64,000 nucleotides of DNA from Stropharia rugosoannulata. Lineage: Eukaryota; Basidiomycota; Agaricomycetes; Agaricales; Strophariaceae. Shown one piece after another: positions 42,252 through 54,429 of the stretch; within the stretch, counting starts at the first letter, position 1, and every line of letters begins with the position of its first letter. The notes beneath the pieces were generated by a model. It had not been told where the DNA came from. It did no database searches and saw nothing but the letters and a program-made list of their open reading frames with translations. The stretch spans positions 2,418,001 to 2,482,000 of the forward strand of contig JANCIK010000002.1 in the NCBI GenBank assembly GCA_028532985.1, in the 5' to 3' direction. Made by a program: the position numbers and the translations under genes.

Positions 42252-43244
42252 ATGTCTGCTGTAGGTAACGTTTGCCATTCCTAAACCTATACCAATCTCA
42301 CATATAACCTTCCTACCGCAGCAAGACGACCAAGAAGATTTGAAGCCTACCTTCACTCCTGGTGCGCTATTACTCTGCAATCGCTTCTTAGCAACAGTCA
42401 AATCCCTGATCATCTATCTGTAGGTTACAAGCCAGGCGCTGCAAAATCGGCCGATGAGTATGCTAAGCTTGACGCAGAGGATGAAAGTTTAGCGCGGTGG
42501 AAGGCGTCGCTGGGTATTGTGGCCGGCTCAGCTGGCGCTGCTAGTGGTCCTAAAGTAAGCATTGCGTGCGCATTAATATTAATGACTGGTTTATCTGATC
42601 CCTCGTGTCAGGTTACCGTCTTGACATTGGAACTCGCCTCACCGACCCTACCAGCCGGAAAAGAAATTATCTTCAACCTGAACGATACGGCTAGACTTGC
42701 AGATACGAAGAAGAACCCTATCATCATCAAAGAAGGCGTTGAATATAAGTGCGTGCTTAGTAAACATTCATGAACAAGTTTGTATAAACGTCCCACCAGC
42801 GTTCGGATCACTTTCAAAGTCAACCACTCTATTATTTCTGTACGCCCGTCTCTGCGATATCTTTAATGGACGAGCTAATTTGGCAACAGGGCGTGCGGTA
42901 CATTCAGCTCGTGAAACGCGCTGGGGTTAAAGGTACGCATCAAATACATGTATTTCTCTGAATATCCCAACAGAAATGCTTTTCAGTTGATAAGATGGAA
43001 CAAATGCTGGGCTCGTATGGGCCTTCTCCCGAAGGCAAGCCATATATCAAAAACTTCGACCCGGAAGAGTCGCCCTCAGGAATGATCGCTCGATCCGGTA
43101 CTTACAATGTTAGGAGTCGAGTTGTTGATGACGATGGTGAGGTCTACGCAGGTACGTATTTATTCAGTATGAATTATCTTCTATGTATTCATCTGGGGTC
43201 TAGACTGGGAATGGTACTTCAAGCTGGCCAAAGAGTGGTCATAA
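42252..43244 (+). CDS. RDI1: Rho GDP-dissociation inhibitor
   Basis: Cytosolic inhibitor that extracts prenylated Rho/Cdc42 GTPases from membranes. Eight exons (42252-42260, 42322-42361, 42424-42554, 42612-42748, 42800-42839, 42890-42932, 42987-43151, 43204-43244) sum to 606 nt, 201 residues. The first coding exon holds only ATG TCT GCT. The regulatory arm QDDQEDLKPTFTPGYKPGAA and YAKLDAEDESLARWKASLGI is followed by the immunoglobulin-like domain: TVLTLELASPTLPAGKEIIF, IKEGVEYNVRITFKVNHSII, SGVRYIQLVKRAGVKVDKME, QMLGSYGPSPEGKPYIKNF, EESPSGMIARSGTYNVRSRV and VYADWEWYFKLAKEWS. The match to RhoGDI is full length. Many small exons of about 40 nt are typical for this gene in mushrooms. Confidence 0.96.
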
Positions 43245-43529
43245 ATATGCATCGATTCTTGGAGTTTTCATTTGGATGTCTTTTTAAGTTCTCTTGTTTA
43301 CGTGTATACCAATTATGAGGCTGCACGCAATGATATTATTTGTCTACCGTCTTCGATGACTCTTGTCAGTCCATGCAGGAGCGGAATTATTTGTTCGACT
43401 TGTAATCTTATCAATACGTCAGGTCGCCAAGACGCGTGGGCATCGCGCATCGCGTCACCGGGCCGTAACTTATGGTCGCCGTTACTCGCTTACAAGTGTT
43501 CAACGTTCAACGTCAACACCTGCATATTT
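43245..43529. other. intergenic between Rho-GDI and COQ2
   Basis: About 285 nt of 3' flank and promoter. An open frame runs through it into COQ2 from 43272, but the residues before Met 43530 do not resemble a presequence, so I leave them out. Confidence 0.6.
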
Positions 43530-44902
43530 ATGCTTGTCCGTCTTCCTATCCTATTCAGACACCCCTGCTCCCCGCTCGCGTCTCGTCTCACTCTTGGACG
43601 AGTTCAAGTGACACGTACGCGGTTCGGCCCTCAGTATGTAGGATCTTCAGCAGTGCAAACGACCAGGACACTCCAGGCACCGTCTTCACAGGAGACACCC
43701 TCAACGGCGGTGAAAACATGGGTGGAATATCTACCCGTCAAAGCGAGACCGTATATGTACCTCACTCGGATTGACAAGCCAATTGGAACATTGCTTCTAT
43801 TCTATCCTTGTGGTTCGTCCAAGCCATACCAGCGACAGTCCCCTTCTCATGTCATGCTCTGTCGACGGAATAGCTTGGTCGATTACCATGGCTTCATACG
43901 CCCTGCACCTACCACTCACAACGCCACTGATATACATCAGTCTGTTTGGCGTTGGCGCGCTCGTCATGCGCGGGGCGGGCTGCACAATCAATGACATGTG
44001 GGACAAAAACCTTGACAAGTCTGTAGGTACGCGCCGTTGACGGCTTCCGCTGGTACTCTCGGAAAGCTCAAGTTTTATTCGCAGACCGTACGAGGGAGAG
44101 ACCTCTGGCGCGCGATGACATCTCGCAGAGCCAGGCACTCGCGTTTCTCGGGGGCCAGCTGACGGCAGGATTGGCTGTGCTCACACAGTTGAATACATAC
44201 AGGCACGTCCTTTCGTAATGCTCGAAATTTGCTTGCGTATTCTTATGCTGTCTAGTATCCTGCTCGGCGCATCGTCGCTTTCTCTGGTGGTCGTATATCC
44301 GCTAATGAAGCGACTAACGCACTGGCCCCAGTTCGTACTCGGTACGTTCATCTGCGTACAAAAATACGACTGCTCATAGTTTCCTAAGGTTTGGCGTTCA
44401 ATTGGGGTGCTCTCCTCGGCTGGTCAGCCGTAGCAGGTTCTGTGGACTGGAATGTCTGCATTCCTCTCTACGCTGGTGGCGTCTGCTGGACCCTAGTCTA
44501 CGATAGCATATATGCACACCAAGTAAGTCTTTTCTCAGTCCTGGTGAACCATGGCTTACTCTTTTGAAATGTGCAGGATAAGCACGATGATGTCCGAGTC
44601 GGAATCCGGTCCACTGCTTTATTATTTGGGGACAACTCCCGATCGATTCTAACAGGCCTCTCGGCATCTACTATTTCGCTAGTGTCATACGCGGGGTACC
44701 TTAACTCCCAAGGAGAGGCATTCTATCTTGGTGTCGGGTTAGCTACTTTACAATTGGCCAGGATTTTGTATCGCACAGACTTCGAAAGCCGACCAAGCTG
44801 TTGGAAGGGCTTCGTGGGTTGTGGATGGGCAGGCTTTTGGATTTGGATGGGCGCGTTGGGCGATTACGGCTCGATGCTAGTATCAACAACACCAATTTCA
44901 TA
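43530..44902 (+). CDS. COQ2: 4-hydroxybenzoate polyprenyltransferase (ubiquinone biosynthesis)
   Basis: Mitochondrial inner-membrane UbiA-family enzyme attaching the polyprenyl tail to 4-hydroxybenzoate. The N-terminus ([33 protein letters not shown]) is Arg-rich and free of acids, a good mitochondrial presequence. The body starts [20 protein letters not shown]. The first Mg-prenyl-diphosphate motif is [20 protein letters not shown] with [10 protein letters not shown] after it, and the second is [20 protein letters not shown]. Both Asp motifs are intact. Multiple membrane helices follow ([58 protein letters not shown]). It ends VSTTPIS. Five introns; the first removes a segment between FYPC and AWSITMAS with phase 1. 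Confidence 0.94.
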
Positions 44903-45293
44903 GAGCAACATAATATGAATTCCAGGACAAATAATTTATATGCAAGGTTAGGTAAGTAGACAAGGATGAGGATGAATGTGTACATGCGATTAAAATATAC
45001 ATAGTGTATGTGCATGATAATCGGAATACAGCTTCCGCTGTATGTGTTCGTTGGCCGTTGGCCTGTTCATTAATGGTTATTCGTGAAAGATAATGAAAAG
45101 AAATCAGGATTCGAGGAAGGATTATGCGGGATTTCGGTCAGTGGCAGGGGATTGCATTCGAGCAACGATCCAACTTTTGAATCCAACGATGAACAGAGTC
45201 CAACAACAAGCAAAACATGTTATAGCCACAGCAAGATTGAGGAACATCATAACGTCTGGGTCTTGGTGTTAATATAGAAATTCAAGAAAATAA
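44903..45293. other. convergent 3' flanks of COQ2 and the YTP1-like gene
   Basis: About 390 nt, AT-rich. A 64-codon frame at 45083-45277 has no domain. Nothing else seen. Confidence 0.6.
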
Positions 45294-47457
45294 TCAATGC
45301 TCACCATCGCGACCTCTGCGCATAGCTGCAATTGTGACCTCTTCGGTAGACAACATGAAGACAAGACCGCCACAAGCAAGAAAGAAGCTGCCGAGTGCCT
45401 CTGTAGGAGGTCGAGACGGAAGGATAGACCGAGAGGGCCCCAGCCACAGGAAGAAATAAGTCAGGCACCGGAGGATAGAAAAGGCAACGAGTAGATTTCC
45501 CCATAGCTCATGTATTTCGACCTATTATTACGGAAGGAATAGGGATTAGGCTTTCATACAGACATCTCAGATCTGCCGTGATACGATACCTGGAAAAGAT
45601 ATGTTTGGGCATGTGCTGCCATTGCGGCACCTGTCACTCCAATAACAAGAGCAGGGAATGGATTGAAACTGCCTATATAGCTTTTAGGTTCAGACATCGC
45701 CTCTTCAGCAATGTCGCTCCGGTGTGAAAGAGATGCAAAAGTAGATAATGACATCCATTTGCGGATACCCTTGGATTCGATACCCATGCCGAGAAGACCA
45801 GCGAAGCAGAACATGACCTGTGCAGATGATAGTCTTGAGACAAATATCTACGCAGAACAGCTATGAGACTTACAGCAATACTTATATGTTGAATTTGTTT
45901 CGTAGTGAAAGGGTCCCCAGGATGTGCTCCAAATCGTTCCATCCAAGTGTTGGTAGCGCCGTAGATGAAGATAACCAGCGACTCGACAAATTCTGCAGTA
46001 TACTTATTTCCAGAAGGCGAAATATTCCATGACCATCCCATGTCCGCGTATGCTCCCAAAAAGCGAGAAAAGGTGAGAAGTCCGTAGCACCAAAAGATGC
46101 CGCCCTCTGTGCGCAAGGGGATTTGAAGGGGATAAGTATTAGGCGCCGACAAGCACAAACAAATAGCCCGGCAACTTACTGATCAAATGGGCCAAACAAC
46201 CATTAATCCAGTTTTGCCGACAGCCACCTGCACACGCAATGATGAATTCGTAAAATAGAGAGTGGGGTGTTATGAAAATGCTCACCAGTATATGTAACTA
46301 TTCCCACGAGAAGTTGTCCGAAGCCAGCAATGACAAGACTTCGCTCGACAACCGCGAATGCAATGTGCCCGGTACGCTTGAGATATGTCTTTCGCGAAAA
46401 TAACCCTCCGCCCATCTTTAATTCATCACGAAGCGTGTCCTGAGAGTGCGTGGGAGAGTGCATTCCAAAGAGAGTACCCTCTGATGCTGCTGAGGAATGG
46501 CGACGATGTCGGTGTACTGCATGTGCCCACTGCTCCGTTTGATTGTGATTGGACCCGTTCAAGCTGTCGGAGTGATCATCGCTTTCAGTAAGGGGAATGT
46601 GTTGCAGATCTACGGAGTCACGGGGAAGCTTGGACGAATTGTACTCTTCCGGTTCCTCAGCAACAATTCCAGAATATTCTGGGCCACTTCCGAGATCTTC
46701 TTTTTTGACAACATATCTCCAAAAAGCTCTGGGTGACTTATCAACGCTTCGCAAGAAGATGATGATCCGTCGCAGGGTGGCTAAAATGTCCAAAGCTGAC
46801 AGGGAGATTGCGACAAGAATTATCAGATAGCTCTGTTTTCCGTGCACGGCACCTGCGAACAGTCAGTAAATATCTGATGCAATTGACACAAGTCGCCTCC
46901 CCTACTAACCTTCGTACCTGTCAAGAAACCGGATATTAGTTATACAGATAGCGACACTATGATAAGAGGGTGCGCACATGTTCGCCGTTGTTTTGCGATA
47001 CAATCCGCTAGCGGCGCAGCCCAGGGTGCACAGAGCGTAAAAGGCCAAAGTTGCCATCCCATGAGCAGCATGTTTTACAGAGCGCAGAGCGATTCCTTAG
47101 AGAGTATTAAACATGTCCACAGAAGGCAGGGTCGGAAAACACACCAATAGGCAGGGCGACGAAAAAAGCCAGACACATGAAAAATGCGTGGGCAATCATG
47201 AGGCCGCCATGTCGTTTTTGGTACCCTTCGTCCTCCCAGTCAGCTGTATAATACGACGGCAGCGTGGGTTCGTGATACATTGCGACCTCTGTCTCATTCA
47301 GAACAAGAAGAGGTGCACCGGCGTGGTGGTGATGTTCGCCACCACCGCGTCTAAGGACGGAGACGAACGCGTCTGGGGAAGGAGACGCGTTGACGCCGAG
47401 GTGGACTGTCGCGAGAATAATAAGCAAGGGGACGACGGAGGCGGCGCGTGCATGCAT
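45294..47457 (-). CDS. YTP1-family (DUF2427/Ytp1) polytopic membrane protein
   Basis: A membrane protein with a cytochrome-b561-like helical N-terminal domain (DUF2427) and a C-terminal Ytp1 domain; cellular role poorly known, yeast Ytp1 being the namesake. The signal peptide MHARAASVVPLLIILATVHL starts at 47457, followed by a His-rich luminal stretch (GGGEHHHHAG). Membrane segments include HGGLMIAHAFFMCLAFFVAL, GMATLAFYALCTLGCAASGL, YLIILVAISLSALDILATL, ERSLVIAGFGQLLVGIVTYT, IFWCYGLLTFSRFLGAYADM, AEFVESLVIFIYGATNTWME, and LLVAFSILRCLTYFFLW. A long cytosolic Ser/His-rich loop lies between. It ends IAAMRRGRDGEH at 45294. The N-terminal MIAHAFFM and central EFxESLVIxxYGATNTWMER blocks are family marks. 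About ten introns. Confidence 0.8.
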
Positions 47458-48009
47458 TGTTCAGTGAGGACAGACAGACAGAAGAGACGAGCGCGCAGAC
47501 GGGCGTCTTATATCTGGAATCTGGATTGCAAGATCTGAGATTTCCGGCATGACGAATTGACTCAGGATACCTGACAAAGCCGCGATCGGACCTCCTTCCG
47601 ATTCTACATGCAGCCCCGGGATTTCCAGAGCCTATGCCAAACCTGCCCACCTTAGAGGACGACCCAGACCGCGCTGCTTCCCCTGTTCGCCCGCTCTACT
47701 ACGCGCAGAATTCCCAACAAAATCGCGACCAAGAGCGTGCCACCGGGAACTTCCGGGCTTTTGGGAAGCCGCTTTGGGTTCGGTGATCTCTCCGTCAGCA
47801 ATTCGAACTATCCATAATTTCTTGCCCTCGGACTCGTATTGTACGCGGAGCACTAAGACAAGGACCCAGGCCGCTGGCATCCGTATCTAGATCAACCTCA
47901 TCACCCGCTCCTTGCCGTCTTTTCTGCGCTGTTCTGTACTTTTCCAACAAGCAGTCCCGACCTGCTCGGGGTGGTACGCATCTACGGTTTCTGCATTTCT
48001 GCTTATGTC
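47458..48009. other. divergent promoter region of the YTP1-like and MFS genes
   Basis: About 550 nt between divergent starts. It includes a GACAGACAGACAGA microsatellite at about 47469-47482 and an 82-codon minus-strand frame (47632-47880) with no domain that I do not accept as a gene. Confidence 0.5.
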
Positions 48010-50426
48010 ATGACTCATTTCACCAGACATACACACCTCGCTCCAGAGAGCACTCCTTCCGCGACGACCCGGCATATCATGCTATCGGATGGATGGCGAC
48101 GATGCAAAATTGCCCTCTGGGGCGAGTTGCCGTCCACAAAGGCTGAACAGGTACTGCTGTCAAAGTTAGATTGGTTCATCCTCTCCTACTGTTGTCTAAT
48201 GGTAAGCCAATCCCTGGTAGTTAAGCCACAATATATGATTTAGTGTCAACCTGAATGCGCTTGTCCCTAGTACTTCTCTAATTGTGCGTTAATCTACTGC
48301 TGGGGCCTGCGATCTATGATAACCTTATGTCTGCGCATAGATCTAGACCGCTCAAACATCTCCAATGCCTATGTATCAGGGATGCGGGAGGAGCTGCATA
48401 TGTTCGGCACAGAGTTCAACGTTAGCTCCTTCCCATTTCCTGAACTGAGCACTTGTCTAAATATGCCCTTCAAAGAAAATAAACACCATCTTTACTTGTG
48501 GCTATATTGTTGGAATGATACCAAGTATGATTCACTGGTTAGCTTAGTTGTGAAGCTAACCACGTCCACAAGATAACCTGATGCTTCAAGTGGTCTCTCC
48601 TCGCATCTGGTTTCCATCTATGCAAATCATCTGGGGTATTCTTACCTTCTGGTATGTCGTTGCGTATCAGAGTAACAGTTCGGTAAAGTGCAACTCGCGT
48701 ATGTATTGAACAGTACAAGCGCCGCGAGAAACGTGGAGCAGGTGAGGCTCAAGGTCTATAAATGCTCTTCCACCCTCAACTAAATGTCCTTGAGATATAT
48801 GCTATCCGATTCTTCCAAGGAATAGCTGAATCTTCAACATTCGTAGGGACTCATTACGTCCTCGGCTCGTTTGTCGTATTTTTTACTTGTTTCAACCAGT
48901 CGACTCAATCGGTTTACTGCACAGTTGGTACAAACCTCAAGAGCTGGGCCGGCGTTCTGGAATATTCACAAGTTCAGGATTGGTGGGAACGCTGTAAATT
49001 TATATCAACTATGTGGCATTATTGTGACTCGGTTTGACATCTCCTCCAGGTTCTCTGGGCTTCTCCAAGCGGCCGTTTACAAGTAAGGTTTAATCTAGGA
49101 TCAAAACAATATCTCTTGGCGGTTCTAATTCAGTATCAAGAAATTTGAACGGACATGCTGGGCGCAGCGGTTGGCGTTGGCTGTAAGTGTCCCAGCTTAC
49201 ACACTTTACTTACACATGCTTGACTTATTCAATGTTCATGATCAACTAGATTTATAATCGATGGCGTCATTACCATTCCCATCGCACTCTACGGTTTTCT
49301 GGTATTCCCCGATCTGCCCCGCACAACGAAGGCATTTTACCTCTCCTCAGAGGTGAGAATATCCTTCCGTACCCACATATGTTTGCGGATGTAAAAAATA
49401 CATCTAATGTAGGAACGCGTCTTAGCTTACGAGCGCCTGGAGACTGTCCCAAAATTGGAACAAGCAAGGTCTCGAGTTTTATCATGGAAGTTGGTGAGAC
49501 GCGTTCTCGGACGCTGGAGGTGGTATGCATGTAGTCTCCTCGTAATGTCTTTCCTTCGCAACTTGGGACCAAATAGTTAATGCTATTTTTAGTTCGCGAT
49601 TTCAGGCGAAACTGAGAGTTTTGGATCAAACAATCTCATGGGACAATGGCTAAAGGCAATTGGAGGGTATACCGTCGAACAAATAGGCATGAAGCTTCCC
49701 CTTCCCCTTAGGCGCTTAACGAGGCTCATCATGTCGCGGTTGCTACAGATTTCTATCCATCCGGAATGACTGCATTTGCCATAGTGTCTACTCTTGTATG
49801 TGCTACATGGACTGATGTCAGTCAGGTTCGATGGCCGGTTCTGGTGTACATGTCCCTTGCTTGCATTATCTCTTCTATATGTATCCTTGTCTGGAGCAGT
49901 CCAACGGGCCTGAAATTCTTCGCTTACTGTACGCCCCCCGGTCCTATTTTGAGTTAATTTGCTAAGCTTGCTGTATTTTTAGACCTGGCGGGGGCATCGT
50001 ATGCTGGACAAGCTACTACATTTGCGTAAGCATAAGGTTTTGCCCATTTCATAATCCTAACATGTGTATTAGATGGGCGAACCAAATTTGCTCAGATGAT
50101 GACCAGGAAAGGGCAATTGTTTTAGCATCTATGAAGTGAGTCTGGTAATACATGTTTTACTTTTACACGACTAACTTCCTTCAAGCATGTGGAACAATGT
50201 CGTGAATGCCTGGTGGTCCATCGTGCTCTACCCTGCCACAGACGCGCCACGGTTCCGAAAGGGCATGATTGCCATGGTCTGTGCCTGTGTAGCCACTCTG
50301 GCCATCACCTGGCTAGTTTACACCCTTGAGCGAAGAGAATGGCGCCATCGCAGTATCAGTAATGAGGCCGAGGAGAAACAAGAAATAGAGTTCGCCAAAA
50401 CATCTTCGGATAAACGGGACATTTAG
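48010..50426 (+). CDS. MFS transporter of the allantoate/nicotinate/pantothenate (Dal5/Tna1/Fen2) family
   Basis: Plasma-membrane proton-coupled anion symporter of the ACS group; substrate cannot be told from sequence. Start 48010 or the in-frame Met at 48079 (MLSDGWRRCKIALWGELPST). Helix landmarks: LLSKLDWFILSYCCLMYFSN, the signature YLDRSNISNAYVSGMREELH, IRFFQGIAESSTFVGTHYVL, WRWLFIIDGVITIPIALYGF, then FPDLPRTTKAFYLSSEERVL in the central loop, and YPSGMTAFAIVSTLVCATWT. Next come SLACIISSICILVWS and ASYAGQATTFAWANQICSDD, then GMIAMVCACVATLAITWLVY. The cytosolic tail KQEIEFAKTSSDKRDI closes the gene. About a dozen short introns; several use GTGCGT or GTAAGT donors. The YLDRxNIxNAYVSGM block is what places it in the Dal5-like family. 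Confidence 0.85.
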
Positions 50427-50923
50427 TTCACTGCACATACATACATACACAGTTCATATACTAACTTTTCGCAATTTCAAATATCCGGGGTCAACGATTT
50501 ACACATGATCTCCTGTTGCTTGTACATGTTATAAATCATAAATGAATTGCTGTCCATGACTTCTGTTTGACTTCTGTTTGAAAACAGAAGTCATGGATAT
50601 CCAGACTGAGAAGGTAAGGAGTAGCCAGTCAACGCTCACTGAAGGAGCAATGGCCACAACCCTTGCAAAGGGTCTACGTAATATAACACAAAGTTGATTA
50701 AAGAGAGGAAAACTATGCACTGCTGCGGTGGCATGTGCCAATGAAATGGTATATGGGTTACCGGTGCTAGAATCCCACAGGTATGTAAGCTAAGATAGGG
50801 CAAGTAAAAGGCGGATTGCAAGACCACTCTGTTTATGAGAAATATTGTTGTCATTCTGTTTAGTCAACAGATAGTTGAAGATATGTACCTGCGGAGAGTT
50901 TCATGTGGTGTCCCGCATTACTA
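50427..50923. other. convergent 3' flanks with a perfect inverted repeat
   Basis: About 500 nt between the MFS gene and the membrane-protein gene, which converge. It contains the inverted repeat listed separately. No coding signal. Confidence 0.6.
50553..50597. repeat. perfect 16-bp inverted repeat with an internal tandem copy
   Basis: Arms TCCATGACTTCTGTTT (50553-50568) and its exact complement AAACAGAAGTCATGGA (50582-50597) flank a 13-nt spacer that begins with a second copy of GACTTCTGTTT (50569-50579). The right arm can pair with either left copy, giving two alternative hairpins. The position between two converging 3' ends suits a transcript-end or stability element. Confidence 0.85.
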
Positions 50924-51971
50924 CTACCTGCGAGCACCTGGAATCCCAGGCGGCGGCGTAACAGCTGCAAACTGAAAGTCACCCGAAGAGGACGACTGCG
51001 AGCGCCTGGGGTTGCCGTGCTGCGGTGCTCCAGGCTCCTCAGGATTCGGGTCCGGGGCGTAGCCCTGCTGGTTCTCTTGGATTAATGGTGCACCTGTCCA
51101 GTCAAACTGCTGCGTATAAGGCTGGTGAGTGTATATGTTTGAAGTATTGATGTGTTGATTAGACCCAAACGCGTAGGGCACTTGTGGGGCGGCGTAAGGC
51201 ACGGTGGCAGTCGCATACGCAACGCCATAGCCGTTGTGATAACCGGGAGGTTGGTCATTTCCGTAGACGGTGGTATTGCCCGTGCTGCTGCTAGTTCGGT
51301 CACGAACGGGGCGGCGACCCTTCTCTATTATCATTTCTTCATTACTTTCCATGTCAGCAGGATCGAAGGAAAGAGCTTCGTTGATTAATCGCTTCTTCCT
51401 GCTGCGGCGCAGAGCGAAGGTAGCAATGCTCACAAGAACAACTAGGCCAACCATTCCCACAAATGCGAAGACAATACCAGACAGTACTTTGTTCTGCAGG
51501 AAGCCCTGCGGCTGCGTAGTTGCATTCACCACGGTGCTTGTAGGGGCATCACTGGTACTAGTAGAACTGAGTGTTGGGGTTTGAGTTACGGTGATTATGC
51601 TGCTCGGTGTCACAGTCAATGTAGATGGAACAAATTGACTCGTGCTGGATGTTGATGTAGTAGACGAGGTAGTTGACGAAGAGGTAGTAGAGGATGTTAC
51701 TGACGTCGATGATGAACTAGACGTTGGCCTTGATCGGGAAATAAGTAAGCCACCACCGTCATAAGTGTCATAACAAACTGATGCTAACTCACGTTGTTGT
51801 GCCGCTTGTAGTCGAGGATGTCCTGTAGAAAATTAGCCGGGAACAAAAAAAAACCAGTTAACTTAAATCTTACGGCAAAACATCCGTCGACGAACCGGTA
51901 CTCGTAACGCTGTCCTTCGTCGACGCCGGGGGAAACCTGCGATAAGCCACGCGCAATGAGAAACGCCACAT
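50924..51971 (-). CDS. single-pass membrane protein with Ser/Thr-rich outer part
   Basis: Looks like a mucin-like surface protein or sensor of the general Mid2/WSC type, without a recognised domain. Four exons: start MWRFSLRVAYRRFPPASTKD at 51971, then a Ser/Thr stalk (TSTGSSTDVLPTSSTTSGTT, further ST runs). The membrane helix is VLSGIVFAFVGMVGLVVLVSIATFAL. It is followed by a basic stop-transfer RRSRKKR and a Pro/Gln/Tyr-rich cytosolic tail with the pattern PPGYHNGYG and PYTQQFDWTG. It ends PPPGIPGARR. The stalk is an obvious O-mannosylation target. The N-terminus has no clear signal peptide, so an upstream exon may be missing or the helix acts as a reverse anchor. The stalk frames were fixed by the splice phases near 51715-51790 and 51820-51880. 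Confidence 0.7.
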
Positions 51972-52900
51972 GTATGCTGGCAGCAGATGCTTACAAGTCA
52001 GAGAGTGGGTCGAACAAACCTGGGTGTGTCACAAGCGGTTGTGTATAAGCACTGCAAAGATATTTGTTGAACAGACCGACCTCTACGTCTATGTTTATTC
52101 GGGATTGCAGGCGGGAAGTGAGCGTCCATCAAGGCGCCTATCTGTCGGGCTTTAGATAACTTGAAAGGAATGTGGGGACGCGCTACGCGTCTGATGGGAT
52201 TGGAGGGAAAGGGGAGGAGACGGGAGTAGGTTAAGGAGAAGAGAAAGGGTGGTATGAAATGGGCCCACTGCGAGGCTTCGTTGAGGATGCCCCCATTGAT
52301 CGTGGTGTCGCACTAACTCCCACCCCACAGGCGCTAGTCCTTTTCCGTCATCTCTATATGGCCATGCTTCTCAACCTCACCCTGAGATAGCAACGGCGAA
52401 ACACCGCAAAACCGTCATGGAGTTTATTGTTCCCATCCAGAAGGCCCCGTTGCAATGTAACTCAAGCCTAGCACGTAAGTACATGAATTCTGACCGCGAA
52501 TTGCAACGAATCTTTGAAGGAAGAGCTAGGAAGAGTCGTCATTGCCGGCTATAGAGTAATGAAATTATGTAAACGTATGCAATTGTAGCACAATATAGAA
52601 CGCAACCCACCGCTGCTAGTTCATCAAGCATTAGTCTGAAGATTAAGACTTACCTTTTTTGACGTTCGTCGGTTGGGTTGGAGCTTATTTTGATTGGAGC
52701 ATGTTCGCAACTCTTGCTACAGTTGCTACTCAAAAAGATCACATAGCCAAGTAGCTGTGAGGGCACCAACAAGCACCAAACGCGATTGTAGAGGGTTCAA
52801 AATACGTACATTAAATAAAGCGGTATATGTACATTCCAAGAAGCAGCAAGTGTGTGGACTAGATCGTATCAACCAATCAAGAAAACCAAAAGGGAAGCAT
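51972..52900. other. intergenic: membrane-protein promoter and PKA regulatory subunit 3' flank
   Basis: About 930 nt. The only frames are short (a 43-codon plus-strand frame from 52419, a 69-codon minus frame at 52726-52935). Splice-donor-like GGTAAGT on the minus strand near 52650 has no exon attached to it. Nothing supported. Confidence 0.5.
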
Positions 52901-54429
52901 TTAGCGGGAGATGGACAGCCTTGGACCAGTGCCATATCTTTCGCCTGCCTTCCGCTCCATGATTTCTCGCAGTGGACCTAACAAGCGCGTGAAGGCAGCC
53001 TCGTCCAGCGCGGCGACCTTTAGCTTTGGAGCGGAAGGGTCTGTGCGGTGTACTGCACTAACGGTAGCCGCACGAGGTGCAAGTCGTAGTAAAGATAGTT
53101 CTTGGAGACGATGCATCAATTAGCATAGGGACAATGGCGAAGAGGACCTGGTTGCTTACCTCCGAAGTAGTCACCCTTCTTGAGGTGTCCGACTACAACT
53201 TCACGTACCTCGCCGTTGTCCGTTTGCTGAGTCTTAGTAGCGATAGCTTCGCCTTCTTCAACAAAGAAGAAAGTATCACCCATCTCTCCCTGCCTTACTA
53301 CTGCTTCCCCATCCATGTAAACACTACTGACCAGCGCATCCGCAATCTTGCTCCTCTGTGGTGCGTCGAGCGACGAAAGAAGCGTAACAGTCGACAAAAA
53401 CTGCTCATACATCGTCCGGCGTCTGTGAGCAGCCTTGAGTATAATGGTCCGGAAAGTTATGCGGTCCAGCGACCATAGAGTGGAGGGTTCCGTGGCCACC
53501 ACTGATGCAGCGCGTGGATGACCGTACATGAGAGCTAATTCACCGAAGGAGCTCCCGGGTTTGCACTCCTGTACCATCCGACCGAACTCCGGGTGGTAGC
53601 CAGGGCGCACAAACTTGTCTTCTGCGTTGATAATACCTCCCGTGAGCCACTGAGGGGGAAGCGGTTCTGGGCGGATAAAGCAGTGCACCAGTCCGTGCTC
53701 GACTACGTAGAAGTACTCCCCCACATCGCCCTGGCGGATGACGACTTCGTTTTTGACCACTTTGCGTTCTTGCATCGCCCGGAGCACGCCTGTCTCTTGT
53801 TCTTCATCCAGGTCGCGAAAAATGAAGTTGTTCGCGATCGCCGCTTTGATTCGCCGCACTTGATCATCCGTCTTCGGATAGACTGGCAACGGCTCATCAG
53901 AGCCACTGTCAACTGCAATGGACTCGGCTGACACTGAGGTCCGCCTGGCAAAGATCGCAGAATTAGGTGGATGTAGGTACTCGCCCTGGCTCAGAGGCAT
54001 GGGGTTAGTATCGAATGACGCGAATGGGTTAACGTTGGTGAGGGGGGAAGTAGGTGGCAGCTCGTTCTGATTGAATCTAAGTGAAGGAGGAGTACGATCG
54101 CCACTCCCTAGCAGGGCGTTCCCTGGTACATTGAGGGTACCGAAGGGGCTGTGGGCGATGCTGTCGCGGATGGATGATCTTGGTCGGGGAAAGGGAGCAA
54201 GGGTGGGCGCTCCACTCGAATGTGTGCCCAACACATTGTCAGTGTATAATTCACTGGGGGCTGAGATTGAAAGAGACCTGCTTGCTAGCAAATCGCGAGA
54301 GCGGGCCCGCTGCTCTTCGAGCCGTGTTTGGAACCAATTGGCGCAGAATTGGAGGGCATCTTTGGGTTGGGCGCGGTGGACATCGCGACTAAGGTCGCTC
54401 ATGAGCGACTCGAAGGTCGACATCGACAT
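52901..54429 (-). CDS. PKAR: cAMP-dependent protein kinase regulatory subunit
   Basis: Holds PKA catalytic subunits inactive until cAMP binds. Two exons (54429-53160, 53100-52901) sum to 1470 nt, 489 residues. The dimerisation/docking helix is MSMSTFESLMSDLSRDVHRA, QPKDALQFCANWFQTRLEEQ. The inhibitor sequence ARRTSVSAES (R162-S165) is a phosphorylatable substrate-type site, as in type II subunits. The cAMP domain A phosphate-binding cassette is FGELALMYGHPRAASV (about 295-310). Domain B has FGELSLLRLAPRAATVSAVH, split by the intron after GDYFG. The Glu and Arg contacting cAMP are present in both cassettes. Domain A has a 20-30 residue loop (LPPQWLTGGIINAEDKFVRP), longer than in animals. It pairs functionally with RIC8 in this window. 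Confidence 0.96.

Noticed and set aside
47632..47880. 82-codon minus-strand frame between the YTP1-like and MFS genes
   Set aside because: No domain, and it sits where the divergent promoters should be.
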